Shown: positions 50,688 through 59,555 of the stretch, in pieces
How positions within the stretch are numbered: the first letter of the stretch is position 1
How the letters are laid out: every line of letters begins with the position of its first letter
Source: DASPOF01 sp035626155
Lineage (GTDB): Bacteria; Desulfobacterota; Binatia; Binatales; Binataceae
Assembly: GCA_035626155.1 (NCBI GenBank)
Contig: DASPOF010000108.1
Span: forward strand, 58,666 to 122,665
DNA length: 64,000 bases
Reading direction: 5' to 3'
Notes under the pieces: model-generated
The model's input: only the letters and a program-made list of their open reading frames with translations
Database searches by the model: none
What the model was told of the DNA's origin: nothing
Made by a program: the position numbers and the translations under genes

Positions 50688-50969
50688 ATGAGTTCATCAG
50701 AATCGCCCGACGATCCGGCGAAGGGTCAGGCGCCGGCGGCGAACGACGGCCGGGAAAAGGACCCGGTTGCTTCCAAGCTCTCGCAAGAGCTGAGCAATTG
50801 GCGGCGCCGGCGCACCGCGTCGCGGTCCTCGCGGCCCGAATCTCCCAGCCAGACCTACCAATCTGAGCCGGCCCGGACCATCAAGGTCCGCGGCCATGAG
50901 ACGCTGGTGGTTCGCAAGCCCAAGCTCGCCGCCAAGCCGCCGGTCAATCCCACGCCCGAAAACGAATAA
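50688..50969 (+). CDS. Small, basic, probably disordered protein of unknown function
   Basis: A 93-residue protein with no known domain: Ser/Asp/Pro-rich start (MSSSESPDDPAKGQAPAAND), one short amphipathic segment (VASKLSQELSNWRRRRTASR), and a Lys/Arg/Pro tail with IKVRGHETLVVRKPKLAAKP. ATG 50688 follows GAGAGAG. A longer version from TTG 50622 or an ACG 50664 start under the AAAGGAGG cannot be excluded. It ends 39 nt before the convergent lolC/E gene. Confidence 0.55.
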   Translation: MSSSESPDDPAKGQAPAANDGREKDPVASKLSQELSNWRRRRTASRSSRPESPSQTYQSEPARTIKVRGHETLVVRKPKLAAKPPVNPTPENE

Positions 50970-51008
50970 TTGATCTGTGTGCGGTTGGGAGGAGGCGGAG
51001 GGCGGCCA

Positions 51009-52262
51009 CTAGGTGCGGAAAACCTCGACCGGCATCTCGCGCGATGCCTGCGCGGCCGGGTAGAACGTCGCGATTAGGCAGAGCAGGAGCGACGCGATTG
51101 CCACCAGCGCGAAATTCGACGGCTGGACGGCGATCGGGAGCGTCGAAATCCCGTAGACCTCTTTTGGAATGTGAATGAAGTGATAGCGCGCCAGCGCGAA
51201 GCATCCCGCGGCGCCGATGGCGAGGCCGGCCAGCGTTCCCGCGCCTCCGACGATCATTCCTTTCAGCACGAAAATCATTCGCACGTCGCGCCGGGTGGCC
51301 CCCATCGCAATCAGCACGGCGATGTCCTTGCGCTTTTCCATCACCACCATGATCAGCGTCGCGACCAGGTTGAACGCCGCCACGCCAATTAACAGCACCA
51401 GCACGATCGCATCGATGCGCTTGAGGATCTCGAACCCCGCCGAGGCCGATTCGTTCTGCTCGATCCAGTTGCTCACGAGGTAAGGCCGGCCCAGCAGCTT
51501 CTTGAGGTCGGCGGTCACCCGCGCGGTATCGTCCAGATGCACCAGGTGCACGTCGATCCCGTCGGCGCGATCCGGCCGTCCGAAGAACTGCTGCGCGCGT
51601 CCAAGGTCGATAAACACCAGGTTGCGGTCTGCAAACCTCATCCCCGACTCAAAGATCGCGCCGACCACGAACGTTCCGGTCATCGTCGCAAGCGTGTTCG
51701 ACGGCGGAGTGACGATCGGCGCGACGACGCGCACCGGGTCGCCGAGATTGGCCTTGAGCTTCTCGGCCAGGCCGGCTCCGATCGCGATCGCGCCGGCTGG
51801 AATCTGTTTGCCGGTCGCAGGATCGGCGATCGAGTAGTCGCGGCTTAGGCGGTCCAGCCCGCCCTGGCGCATGAAGCGGCTCCACTCCTCGATCACGACT
51901 GGGTTTTGCGGCTTGATCCCGCGCACGATCACCCCGCCGATTCCGCGCCCGGAACTCAGCATCGCCTGGCCCACCATGAACGCATCGGCGCCCGCGACGC
52001 CCGCGATGCTCGCCGCCTGCGCCTCGACCGATGCGTACTTGGCGATCGAGCCTTCGCTGCTGCGGACCTCAATCTGCGGACTGAGGCTCAACACCTGCTC
52101 TTTGAGCGTTTCCTGGAAGCCGCCCATGATCGCGAGGGTGATCGTCAGCGCGGCGACTCCGATCATCACCCCGATCGCGGTGAAGACGGTGGTTACCGAG
52201 ATGAACGCTTCCTTGCGCCGCGCGCGCAGGTAGCGGAGCGCTATCTTGAGTTCGTACCGCAC
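51009..52262 (-). CDS. Lipoprotein-releasing ABC permease LolC/LolE family
   Basis: A 417-residue MacB/FtsX-type permease. It starts MRYELKIALRYLRARRKEAF, with the first helix TTVFTAIGVMIGVAALTITL, then a periplasmic domain of about 220 residues (SPQIEVRSSEGSIAKYASVE), and three C-terminal helices in the FtsX domain (IVLVLLIGVAAFNLVATLIM, LKGMIVGGAGTLAGLAIGAA, ALVAIASLLLCLIATFYPAA). LolCE moves outer-membrane lipoproteins to LolA. LolD, the ATPase, is not adjacent, so it must be elsewhere or this is an orphan MacB-like permease. The next gene upstream on the same strand encodes a CoA-transferase. Confidence 0.85.
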   Translation of the reverse strand: MRYELKIALRYLRARRKEAFISVTTVFTAIGVMIGVAALTITLAIMGGFQETLKEQVLSLSPQIEVRSSEGSIAKYASVEAQAASIAGVAGADAFMVGQAMLSSGRGIGGVIVRGIKPQNPVVIEEWSRFMRQGGLDRLSRDYSIADPATGKQIPAGAIAIGAGLAEKLKANLGDPVRVVAPIVTPPSNTLATMTGTFVVGAIFESGMRFADRNLVFIDLGRAQQFFGRPDRADGIDVHLVHLDDTARVTADLKKLLGRPYLVSNWIEQNESASAGFEILKRIDAIVLVLLIGVAAFNLVATLIMVVMEKRKDIAVLIAMGATRRDVRMIFVLKGMIVGGAGTLAGLAIGAAGCFALARYHFIHIPKEVYGISTLPIAVQPSNFALVAIASLLLCLIATFYPAAQASREMPVEVFRT

Positions 52263-52299
52263 ATGACGGAGCCGAAAACGCGGCCCGGCCGCACGCCGC

Positions 52300-53517
52300 T
52301 CAGACTATCACGCCTTCCTTGACGAGCTGTTCGATTTCGGCGGCGCTGAGCCCCAGCATCTGCGAAAAAACCTCGTCGTTGTGCTGGCCAAGAATGGGCG
52401 CGGCAGTGCGCAGGTCGCCCGGCGTCCGGCTGAGGCGATGCTGGAGGCCCTCGTACACCACCAGTCCCATCACCTTGTGCTCGAGCCAGTGCCAGAAGCC
52501 GAATGCGTCGAGGTTCTCGTCGGAATGAAGGTCCATGCAGTTCTCGACCGGATAAGCGGCGACACCTGCGGCCTGGAGTTTCTTTGTCAATTCCTGCGAG
52601 TTAAGCCCGTGGACCAGCGTGCCGATGAACTCATCGAGCGCCGCGCGATTCTCCATTCGCCCGCGCACCGTATCGAATCGAGAGTCCGCCGCCGGCGAGC
52701 CGAGAACCTGGAGCATCGCGCGCCATTGGCCGTCGCTGGCGACTGCTATTGCGATCCATCGCTCGTGTTCGCCGTCGTTCGCGCATCGATAGGAGCCGTG
52801 GGGAGCGTAACGCTCCGATGCGTTTCCGCGCGGCCCGAGCACGCGGCCGCTCGCAAAGTAATCGGCGATCGCGGGAGCGAGATTGTGCAGCGCCGCCTCG
52901 TACTGTGACATGTCGATGTACTGGCCCTTGCCGGTGCGGCGCCGATAATCCACCGCGGCGAGCAACACCGATGCCGAGAAGCGGGGCGCGATGAAATCGC
53001 TGTAGGCGCCGTATGGCGGCGTCGGTTCAGCCTCCGAGTAACCCGAGATGTAATAGAAGCCCGACAGCGCAGCCATCAGCTGCCCGAAGCCGGGATACAA
53101 GGCGTTGGGGCCGGTCTGGCCCTGCATGCATGTCGAAAGCATTATCAAGTCGGGTTTGATCTGGCGAAGATGCTCGTAATCGAGTTCCCAGTTGCGCATC
53201 GCCTTGGGCGTGAAGCTCTCGATCACGATATCGGCCCAGGGCACGAGCCGCCGGGCGAGTTCGCGCGCCTTGGGCTTGGACAGGTCGAGCGTGATGCCCT
53301 TCTTGGAAGTGTTGAAGCTGGCGAAAAACTGGCTCTGGTTGATCCCGGGGATTGCATCCTTCCACGGGGGCCCGATGCGCAGGACGTCGGGCCGCGTGGA
53401 GGACTCGATGCGGATCACGTCGGCGCCGTTGTCGGCAAAATACTTGCCGGTGATGGGTCCGACGCCAACCCATGCGAAGTCGAGTATGTGTATGCCTTCC
53501 AGTGCGAAGTGGGCCAT
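52300..53517 (-). CDS. Type III CoA-transferase (CaiB/BaiF), catalytic-type subunit
   Basis: A 405-residue CaiB/BaiF enzyme. It shows GIHILDFAWVGVGPITGKYF, ADNGADVIRIESSTRPD, LDLSKPKARELARRLVPWAD, and YSDFIAPRFSASVLLAAVDY. Asp174 sits where the catalytic aspartate that forms the aspartyl-CoA anhydride lies in this family (as Asp169 of formyl-CoA transferase). It is 20 nt downstream of a sister gene on the same strand. The acid and CoA donor are unknown; carnitine, bile-acid or aromatic succinates are all handled by relatives. Confidence 0.92.
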   Translation of the reverse strand: MAHFALEGIHILDFAWVGVGPITGKYFADNGADVIRIESSTRPDVLRIGPPWKDAIPGINQSQFFASFNTSKKGITLDLSKPKARELARRLVPWADIVIESFTPKAMRNWELDYEHLRQIKPDLIMLSTCMQGQTGPNALYPGFGQLMAALSGFYYISGYSEAEPTPPYGAYSDFIAPRFSASVLLAAVDYRRRTGKGQYIDMSQYEAALHNLAPAIADYFASGRVLGPRGNASERYAPHGSYRCANDGEHERWIAIAVASDGQWRAMLQVLGSPAADSRFDTVRGRMENRAALDEFIGTLVHGLNSQELTKKLQAAGVAAYPVENCMDLHSDENLDAFGFWHWLEHKVMGLVVYEGLQHRLSRTPGDLRTAAPILGQHNDEVFSQMLGLSAAEIEQLVKEGVIV

Positions 53518-53537
53518 CGTCGCGTTCCCTCTAAGGG

Positions 53538-54797
53538 TCAGATTGCCTGGCGCGCGCGGAGTTCCTCGAGACGCCCAGCGCTAAGCCCGAGCAATCCGCA
53601 ATAGACCTCGCGATTGTGCTCGCCGATCAGGGGTGCGCGGGTGGTGGGTCCGATCGGCGTTTCGCTGAGCTTCGCGAATGCGCCGGGCAATCGCAGCGTG
53701 CGGCCCACGGTGTCGTAGTTGATGTCGACGAAAAACTGGCGCGCCTTGAGCTGCTCGTCCGCTGCGATATCCGCCACGGTGGCCACCGGAGCCAGCAGGA
53801 TGCGCCTCTTCAGCGTCTCCTCGTAGATTTCGCGCTTGGTCATGGTGAGAAAGAACTTCTGGATGCTATCCTCGAAGTCCTTGATTTGGGCCCGGTCCTC
53901 TTCGCTCATCTGCATGAACATCCCGGGCACCCACGCCATCCAGTCCTTGTTCTTCATCCATTCCGGCACCGTGCCCTTCTCCATCATCCATTGGACCAGC
54001 GCCTTGGTGGATGGCGCGCCGACGGGGCCGCCGCCGATCAGCGATGAGATAAACCCGTCCTTGCATCGGTAGACGTGCGTGCGGCGCTGATCGCCTTTGC
54101 CGGTGAACCTGCCGCTGCGGCGCAGGTAGTCGCCATGCAGGATCGGCATGGCCTGCTCGTTCATGAGCGTCCACACGATGCAGGCCTGCATGTTCACGAC
54201 TATGCGCTGGCCCAGGCCGTCCACCTGGCGCGGGTAGTGCGCGATCAGCGATGCGACCGAGGCTTCGCCGCCCGCGTGCAATCCAGCCTGCGGCAGGCTC
54301 ATCTGAATCGGGGGTTTTCCCTCCTCGCCCATCAGGAACATCATGCCGCCCGCGGCCCACGTGATGATGTCGGCCCACTTGTAGTCGCGGCCCGGTCCCT
54401 TGTCGCCAAACGGCGTGATCGAGGTGTAGATGAGCCGCGGGTTGCGCCGCGACAGCTCGTCGTAGCCAAGACCGATCGAGTCGAGATAGCCGAGATCGTA
54501 CGATTCGACCAGGAAGTCCGATTTGGCGGCGAGCTCTGCGACCAGCGCGCGGCCGTCGGCGGAGTCGAGATTCGCCGTAACCGATCGTTTTCCCGCGTGA
54601 TATGTGAGCGCGTAAAAGCTGCGCTCCGGGCCGGGTTTATCGTCGAGGAACGGCGGAATCGTCCGCGTCGAGCATCCCGGGACCGGCTCGACCTTGATGA
54701 CGTCGGCGCCCATGTCGGCAAACATCTTGCCGCACAGCGCGCCCTTCTCATCGGTGAGATCGAGCATGCGGAAACCTTTGAGCAACTCTGAAGCCAT
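53538..54797 (-). CDS. Type III CoA-transferase (CaiB/BaiF), subunit lacking the catalytic Asp
   Basis: A 419-residue CaiB/BaiF protein: GFRMLDLTDEKGALCGKMFA, MGADVIKVEPVPGCSTRTIP, ANLDSADGRALVAELAAKSD and TPFGDKGPGRDYKWADIITW. At the position of the catalytic aspartate it reads LPQAGLHAGGEASVASL, with Ala171-Gly172 and no acidic residue nearby. With its intact neighbour 20 nt away it may form a heteromeric transferase in which only the partner carries the anhydride, as described for benzylsuccinate CoA-transferase. It is the first gene of the pair. Confidence 0.9.
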   Translation of the reverse strand: MASELLKGFRMLDLTDEKGALCGKMFADMGADVIKVEPVPGCSTRTIPPFLDDKPGPERSFYALTYHAGKRSVTANLDSADGRALVAELAAKSDFLVESYDLGYLDSIGLGYDELSRRNPRLIYTSITPFGDKGPGRDYKWADIITWAAGGMMFLMGEEGKPPIQMSLPQAGLHAGGEASVASLIAHYPRQVDGLGQRIVVNMQACIVWTLMNEQAMPILHGDYLRRSGRFTGKGDQRRTHVYRCKDGFISSLIGGGPVGAPSTKALVQWMMEKGTVPEWMKNKDWMAWVPGMFMQMSEEDRAQIKDFEDSIQKFFLTMTKREIYEETLKRRILLAPVATVADIAADEQLKARQFFVDINYDTVGRTLRLPGAFAKLSETPIGPTTRAPLIGEHNREVYCGLLGLSAGRLEELRARQAI

Positions 54798-54936
54798 GGC
54801 GTCGTTTTCCCGCTAGGCGCGGACCGCACCCGCCCCCACGAGCGCGCCGGCGATCCGGGCGTACGTTAGTCCGCGCATTCTATCCCCGATGGCGGTGCGA
54901 TTGGAACGGCCCTATCACGCGCCTCGCGGCGCGGGC

Positions 54937-55749
54937 TCATTCCTTCCGGGCTGTCCGTGCGGCGCCGATCGCGGTTGCGTAATCGGCGTGCTCGGGAATC
55001 AGAAATCGGCGTCCGAACGGGAAATCAAGCCGCTTCGCCACCTGCATGAAACGAAACAGGCGCGTCAGCTTGCCGGTGAGCACGATATTCTCCTGCCCGC
55101 ACGCCCGGGCGCTCGCGATGCTCAGCACGCCGATCGACTCGACGATCATGTTCATGATCGCGAGCGCCTTGTCCTCCTGCGTCGCGTCGGCGTCCAACTT
55201 TCCGAAGTTGGCCGCGGTGGTATTGGGCGGGAGGTCGCCGAGCGGTCCGCCTGCGATATCGCGCACGGTCAGATCGACGCGGCGCAAATCGCCCTTCTTC
55301 GCCATCGCCTCGAGCCGCTCGATCGTCACCACTCCCAGCATATGCCTTGCCAGCCCGAGCAAAGTCCCGCCGCCGATCCCGGTGCCGCTGAAATGGCTTA
55401 TCTTGTCGCCCTTGACCGAAACGATCGCGGTCCCCGTGCCGAGCGACACGACCAGCGCCTCATCCTTGCCCGCAAGCGAGGTGCCCCCGACGCCGACCGC
55501 GGTGAATTCATTGACCTTGAGCACGGGACGGCCGAGCAGCGACTCCCCCAGTGCACGCGAACCCGCCCCGGTCGCCGCCACGCGTTCGACGTCCTCGAGT
55601 CTGAGCCCGTAATCAGCGACGAGCTTGCCCAGTGCGCCGGCTGCGGCCGCGACCGGGTCATTCGCTTCGATTGTGACTACGTGGATGCCGCCGTTTTCGA
55701 GGATGACGGCGTCGGTGGTAGATCCGCCGATGTCGATGCCAACGATCAT
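54937..55749 (-). CDS. coaW: Type II pantothenate kinase-like protein
   Basis: A 270-residue ASKHA-fold kinase. N-terminal phosphate loop GIDIGGSTTDAVI, then VNEFTAVGVGGTSLAG, VSLGTGTAIVSVKGD, FSGTGIGGGTLLGLARHM, DIAGGPLGDLPPNTTAANFG and an ATP site ENIVLTGKLTRLF. This is the pattern of staphylococcal/eukaryotic type II pantothenate kinase, the first step of CoA synthesis; BadF/BcrA-type ATPases share the fold but have iron-sulfur cysteines that are missing here. It lies next to the two CoA-transferase genes and is divergent from rarA. No E. coli type I coaA is seen. Confidence 0.85.
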   Translation of the reverse strand: MIVGIDIGGSTTDAVILENGGIHVVTIEANDPVAAAAGALGKLVADYGLRLEDVERVAATGAGSRALGESLLGRPVLKVNEFTAVGVGGTSLAGKDEALVVSLGTGTAIVSVKGDKISHFSGTGIGGGTLLGLARHMLGVVTIERLEAMAKKGDLRRVDLTVRDIAGGPLGDLPPNTTAANFGKLDADATQEDKALAIMNMIVESIGVLSIASARACGQENIVLTGKLTRLFRFMQVAKRLDFPFGRRFLIPEHADYATAIGAARTARKE

Positions 55750-55862
55750 GGATGGTGCCGGCTCCTGTCCAGCCCGGCTTCACGCTAGATCACCGGCGCT
55801 GCCGAGCGCAAACCGGCCGCCTGGCGCAGCAAGACCGGCGGCTCTGTGATAACTTCCCCACA

Positions 55863-57227
55863 ATGGCACGGCGCAAGGCCGATTCGTCGGTGAGCCTGTT
55901 TAAACCGCGCTCGTCGCCCAGCCGGCCGTTGGCCGACCGGATGCGGCCGGAACGGCTCGAGGACGTGATCGGGCAGGAACATCTGCTCGGCCCCGGAAAA
56001 ATCCTGAACCAGATGGTCGCGGCGCACGCGCTCCACTCGATGATCCTGTGGGGGCCGCCCGGCACGGGCAAAACCACGCTCGCGATCGTGCTCGCGCGCC
56101 AATCGGGCGCAGTGTTTCGCCAGCTTGGCGCGGTCACGGCGGGGGTCGCCGATCTGCGCGCGGCGGTCGATGCGGCCGCGCGGGACCTCGAAGCGGGCAA
56201 GCGCACGGTGCTGTTCATCGATGAAATTCACCGCTGGAACCGCGCTCAGCAGGACGCGACTCTGCCCCATGTCGAGAGCGGGCTAATCACCCTGATCGGC
56301 GCGACGACCGAGAATCCCTCATTCGAGGTGATCTCGCCGCTGCTCTCGCGCGCGCGCGTTCTGGTGCTTCGCCCGCTCTCCGATGAAAACATCGCAACCC
56401 TCATCGGGCGTGCGCTTGCCGACCGCGATCAAGGGCTCGGAGCATCCGAGTTGAAGCTTGCCGACGGCGCGATGGACGAATTGACGCGATTCGCCAGCGG
56501 CGATGCGCGCCGCGCGCTCAATACGCTGGAGCTTTCGGCGGAACTCGCGAGCAACGCCGGGACGAAGGTGATAACCGCGGAAATGGTCCGCGAGGCGGCC
56601 CAGCAAAAGGCCCTGCTCTACGACCGCGCCGGCGAGGAGCACTACAACGTCATCTCTGCCTTCATCAAGAGCATGCGCGGGAGCGACCCGGACGCCGCGC
56701 TTTACTGGATGATGCGGATGATCGAGGCGGGCGAGGACCCGCTCTTCATCGCGCGCCGCATGGTGATTTTTGCCGCGGAAGACGTCGGCAACGCCGACCC
56801 GCGCGCGCTCCAGGTCGCGATCGCGGTCAAGGACGCAGTCGATTTCGTCGGGCTTCCCGAGGGCGCAATCCCGCTCGCGCAGGGAGTCACCTATCTTGCG
56901 GGAGCGCCCAAATCAAACGCATCGATGCTCGCGATGGAGAAGGCGCGCGAGGACGCCAAACGCGGCGCGCTGCCCGTGCCACTCCATCTGCGCGGCGCGC
57001 CGACTCCGCTGATGAAGGGCCTCGGCTACGGAAAGGGTTACCTCTACCCGCACGAATACGAGGGCGCGCTGGTCGCGCAGCAATATCTGCCGGAAGAACT
57101 CAGAGACAAGATTTATTACGAGCCGTCCGAGCGCGGTTACGAAAGCCGCATCCGCGACTACCTCGAGCGTGCGCGCGCCGTGCGCGGCAAGGCAACACCT
57201 CGCGGGGGCGGCGGGCGCGGCAAATGA
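55863..57227 (+). CDS. rarA: Replication-associated recombination ATPase RarA
   Basis: A 454-residue AAA+ clamp-loader-related ATPase of the MgsA/RarA/WRNIP1 family. It has [20 protein letters not shown], Walker [13 protein letters not shown], Walker [17 protein letters not shown], sensor 1 [20 protein letters not shown], and the C-terminal MgsA domain with [20 protein letters not shown] and [20 protein letters not shown]. Start ATG 55863 gives the usual length; the frame is open to 55752 but without family similarity. It acts at stalled forks with SSB. It is convergent with the HU gene. Confidence 0.96.
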   Translation: MARRKADSSVSLFKPRSSPSRPLADRMRPERLEDVIGQEHLLGPGKILNQMVAAHALHSMILWGPPGTGKTTLAIVLARQSGAVFRQLGAVTAGVADLRAAVDAAARDLEAGKRTVLFIDEIHRWNRAQQDATLPHVESGLITLIGATTENPSFEVISPLLSRARVLVLRPLSDENIATLIGRALADRDQGLGASELKLADGAMDELTRFASGDARRALNTLELSAELASNAGTKVITAEMVREAAQQKALLYDRAGEEHYNVISAFIKSMRGSDPDAALYWMMRMIEAGEDPLFIARRMVIFAAEDVGNADPRALQVAIAVKDAVDFVGLPEGAIPLAQGVTYLAGAPKSNASMLAMEKAREDAKRGALPVPLHLRGAPTPLMKGLGYGKGYLYPHEYEGALVAQQYLPEELRDKIYYEPSERGYESRIRDYLERARAVRGKATPRGGGGRGK

Positions 57228-57253
57228 GCGATAAAACCGGGCCTTCAATAGCA

Positions 57254-57289
57254 GTAAACCGCAAAGCCGGCTCCGGCCTTGCGGTTTAC
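57254..57289. terminator. Bidirectional terminator-like hairpin between rarA and HU
   Basis: GTAAACCGCAA and TTGCGGTTTAC pair perfectly, extended by CCGG arms around a 2-nt loop with one A/C mismatch. It lies 26 nt after rarA and 40 nt after the convergent HU gene. There is no long T-run on either strand. Confidence 0.55.
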
Positions 57290-57329
57290 CAGAATGTTCG
57301 CCGCCACGCAGCGGCGGGAGTGCGCTCGA

Positions 57330-57617
57330 TTACTTCCGCTTTGCTCCGAGCACCGAGTCCTTCAGCGATTTCGCCGCGGTGAAGCGCAGCCGCGTGCGCG
57401 CGGGAATCTTGATCGCCTCGCCAGTGGCGGGGTTGCGCCCCATACGCGCCTTGGACTGCCGTTTGCGGAAGATACCGAGCCCCGCCAGGCGCAGCGAGCC
57501 TTCCTTCTTGAGTTCCCGGACGACGAGTCCGGTAAGCTCCTCGAGCGTGGCCTTTGCCTGCTTCTTGCTAAGTCCCACCTTCTCAGCGAGATGGGCTGCT
57601 ACCTGCGACTGCGTCAT
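57330..57617 (-). CDS. HU-family DNA-binding protein
   Basis: A 95-residue HU/IHF-fold protein. It starts MTQSQVAAHLAEKVGLSKKQ and carries FRKRQSKARMGRNPATGEAI, with the GRNPATGE beta-arm that enters the DNA minor groove, and RLRFTAAKSLKDSVLG at the end. ATG 57617 is preferred since AAGGAGGAGG is 6 nt upstream; ATG 57620 is possible. It resembles HU more than IHF subunits, and is a candidate chromosomal architectural protein. Confidence 0.93.
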   Translation of the reverse strand: MTQSQVAAHLAEKVGLSKKQAKATLEELTGLVVRELKKEGSLRLAGLGIFRKRQSKARMGRNPATGEAIKIPARTRLRFTAAKSLKDSVLGAKRK

Positions 57618-57832
57618 CATCCTCCTCCTTGCGGCCCTATGTGCGGGCTGAAAAGAGGGTGAACGAGTGGCCGGTTTTTTTCAAGGGCGCGGGCACGCGA
57701 TCAGTGCATTTTTTCGCTGTCTGATGCGCGTTTTTGAACAGGCCCCCCACTTTTGCGCTGTGCCCCATGCGTTTCGAGCATCCAAACGCCGCCAAAGCCC
57801 GTCCCAAGGGCGATTCCGGCCACGGGGGTGAC

Positions 57833-58564
57833 TCAATAGCGCACTTCGACCAGGAACAGCCCGGCCGCCGGGGCAGGGGCGGGCGCCGCCCCGCGATCGC
57901 GGCCTTTGAGCATCGCGGCTATCCCGTCCGCATCGACCCGATGCCGCCCCGCCTCGACCATCGCGGTCACCATCGTCCGCACCATGTGCCTTAGGAAGCT
58001 CGTTGCTTCGATCCGATAGGTCAGCAGCTCTCCCTCGCGCCGCCATTCGCTTACGAGCACGCGGCGGATGGTGGTTTTCTCCTCGGAACCGAGCGAGCGA
58101 AACGCCGCGAAGTCATGTTCGCCGATGAAGACGCGAGCGGCGGCTTCCATCGCGGCGAGGTCGAGCGGTTCGCGCACCAGCCAGCTATAGCGGTATTCGA
58201 ACGCCGATGCGGTCGGGCGATTGAGCACGCGGTACTCGTACACGCGCGATCGCGCATCGCGGCGCGGATGGAAGCCGGCGGCGGCCTCCACGACATCGAG
58301 CACGACAATGTCGGGCGGCAGGAGCGAGTTGAGCGCGCGCTTCAGTTCGGCGGGATCGAAAGGCCGCGGCAGGCGCGCGGCAGCAACCTGCCCGCGGGCG
58401 TGAACGCCCGCATCGGTGCGGCCCGAGCCGTGGACGCGCACCGGCGCCGAGAAAATCCGCTCGAGCGCCGCCTCTATTCGCGCCTGGATGGAATCCTGCC
58501 CAACCTGTAGCTGCCAACCGAAGTAGTTGGAGCCGTCATATTCGACCGTGAAGCGGACGAGCAT
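57833..58564 (-). CDS. truA: tRNA pseudouridine38-40 synthase
   Basis: A 243-residue TruA. It opens MLVRFTVEYDGSNYFGWQLQ; the catalytic aspartate is Asp51 in VHGSGRTDAGVHARGQ (Asp60 of E. coli). RVYEYRVLNRPTASAFE and FLRHMVRTMVTAMVEAGRHR are the usual later motifs. ATG 58564 is used; the open frame reaches 58624, which would overlap usg. It is last of leuB-usg-truA, an order close to that of Pseudomonas. Confidence 0.96.
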   Translation of the reverse strand: MLVRFTVEYDGSNYFGWQLQVGQDSIQARIEAALERIFSAPVRVHGSGRTDAGVHARGQVAAARLPRPFDPAELKRALNSLLPPDIVVLDVVEAAAGFHPRRDARSRVYEYRVLNRPTASAFEYRYSWLVREPLDLAAMEAAARVFIGEHDFAAFRSLGSEEKTTIRRVLVSEWRREGELLTYRIEATSFLRHMVRTMVTAMVEAGRHRVDADGIAAMLKGRDRGAAPAPAPAAGLFLVEVRY

Positions 58565-58578
58565 CGTTGCCCGCCGTC

Positions 58579-59550
58579 TCAGTTGGCGGAGGTGGTGGCG
58601 AGCGTGAGCGTCTCCGCGACCCACAGCGCCGCAAGCGCCGCGAGCCTCGCGTTGTCATACGTGCACCACAGCGCGAGTCCCGCCGCGGTGTCCTCGGCGC
58701 GCACGAAAATCGCCTCCTGGCCGACCGCATCGATTATCCCGAGCGGTTCCGCGTCTTCGACCAGCAGAATCCCCGGCGCGCCGCGCAGCCGCACGATCGG
58801 ATCGGCGGGAAGCGTGCGCCTGGGAATCGCGATCGAGAGCGCCGACCCGTGCAGGACCGGGATCGTCACCGCCTGCAGGCACAGTTCCGGCTCCGAGCGG
58901 AGAAGCGCCGCCGCCTGGCTTGCGATTACCGCGGCGACCGCGCGCTCGTGTTCGCGCATGAAGACATTGAAGCTGCGCTGCGTCTCGTCGTCCTCGAGAT
59001 CGAGGCGGGCGTTCAGGAGATCGGTGGTCTGATCGACCATGAGCGCGATCCGATCGCGGCCTCCCGCGCTCGCACCGAGCATCGCGGTTGCCGCCACAAA
59101 ACCCGCGCGCACCTCGATAGCCGCGAGACAGGTGGCCAGGACGTGGGCTGCGGGATGAGGCACGGAGAAGACCCCGCGGCCTTTGAGTTCGCCGATGCGC
59201 TCGCGTGGGACCAGGCTGGGCGAGACGAGCGGGGCGGCGTCCGACGGCGCGCGGGCTGCGCCGCTCAGGTCGATGAGGATCGGACCGGGACGCGCCGCGA
59301 CAATCGCGGCGGCCGGGTCCTGCGGGAGGGCGAGAAACGCGATGTCGAAGTCGGCGAGCGCATCCGGATTTTCGAGTTCGTGGACCAGGAACTGCTCGCC
59401 GCCGGATTCGATCGTGCCCGACGCTCCGCGCTGGGTTGCGAACAGTTTCAGTTCGCGGCACGAAAATCCCCGCGCTGAGATCAGTTCGACGAGCTGGCTG
59501 CCGACCGCACCGGTGGCTCCGACTACCGCCACTCTCGGGTCACCGGCCAT
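58579..59550 (-). CDS. usg: Aspartate-semialdehyde dehydrogenase homologue without catalytic Cys (Usg type)
   Basis: A 323-residue protein with the ASADH fold: Rossmann VAVVGATGAVGSQLVELISA at the N-terminus, ILIDLSGAARAPSDAAPLVS, dimerisation segment TAMLGASAGGRDRIALMVDQ. Where active enzymes have the NPNCS nucleophile it reads SVPHPA (residues 129-134), and the catalytic GHSE region reads HGSALS, so the two key residues are lost. E. coli Usg has the same kind of change (AVPDSL) and also lies upstream of truA. It will be labelled asd by many pipelines but is unlikely to have that activity. Confidence 0.85.
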   Translation of the reverse strand: MAGDPRVAVVGATGAVGSQLVELISARGFSCRELKLFATQRGASGTIESGGEQFLVHELENPDALADFDIAFLALPQDPAAAIVAARPGPILIDLSGAARAPSDAAPLVSPSLVPRERIGELKGRGVFSVPHPAAHVLATCLAAIEVRAGFVAATAMLGASAGGRDRIALMVDQTTDLLNARLDLEDDETQRSFNVFMREHERAVAAVIASQAAALLRSEPELCLQAVTIPVLHGSALSIAIPRRTLPADPIVRLRGAPGILLVEDAEPLGIIDAVGQEAIFVRAEDTAAGLALWCTYDNARLAALAALWVAETLTLATTSAN

Positions 59551-59555
59551 GGCTT

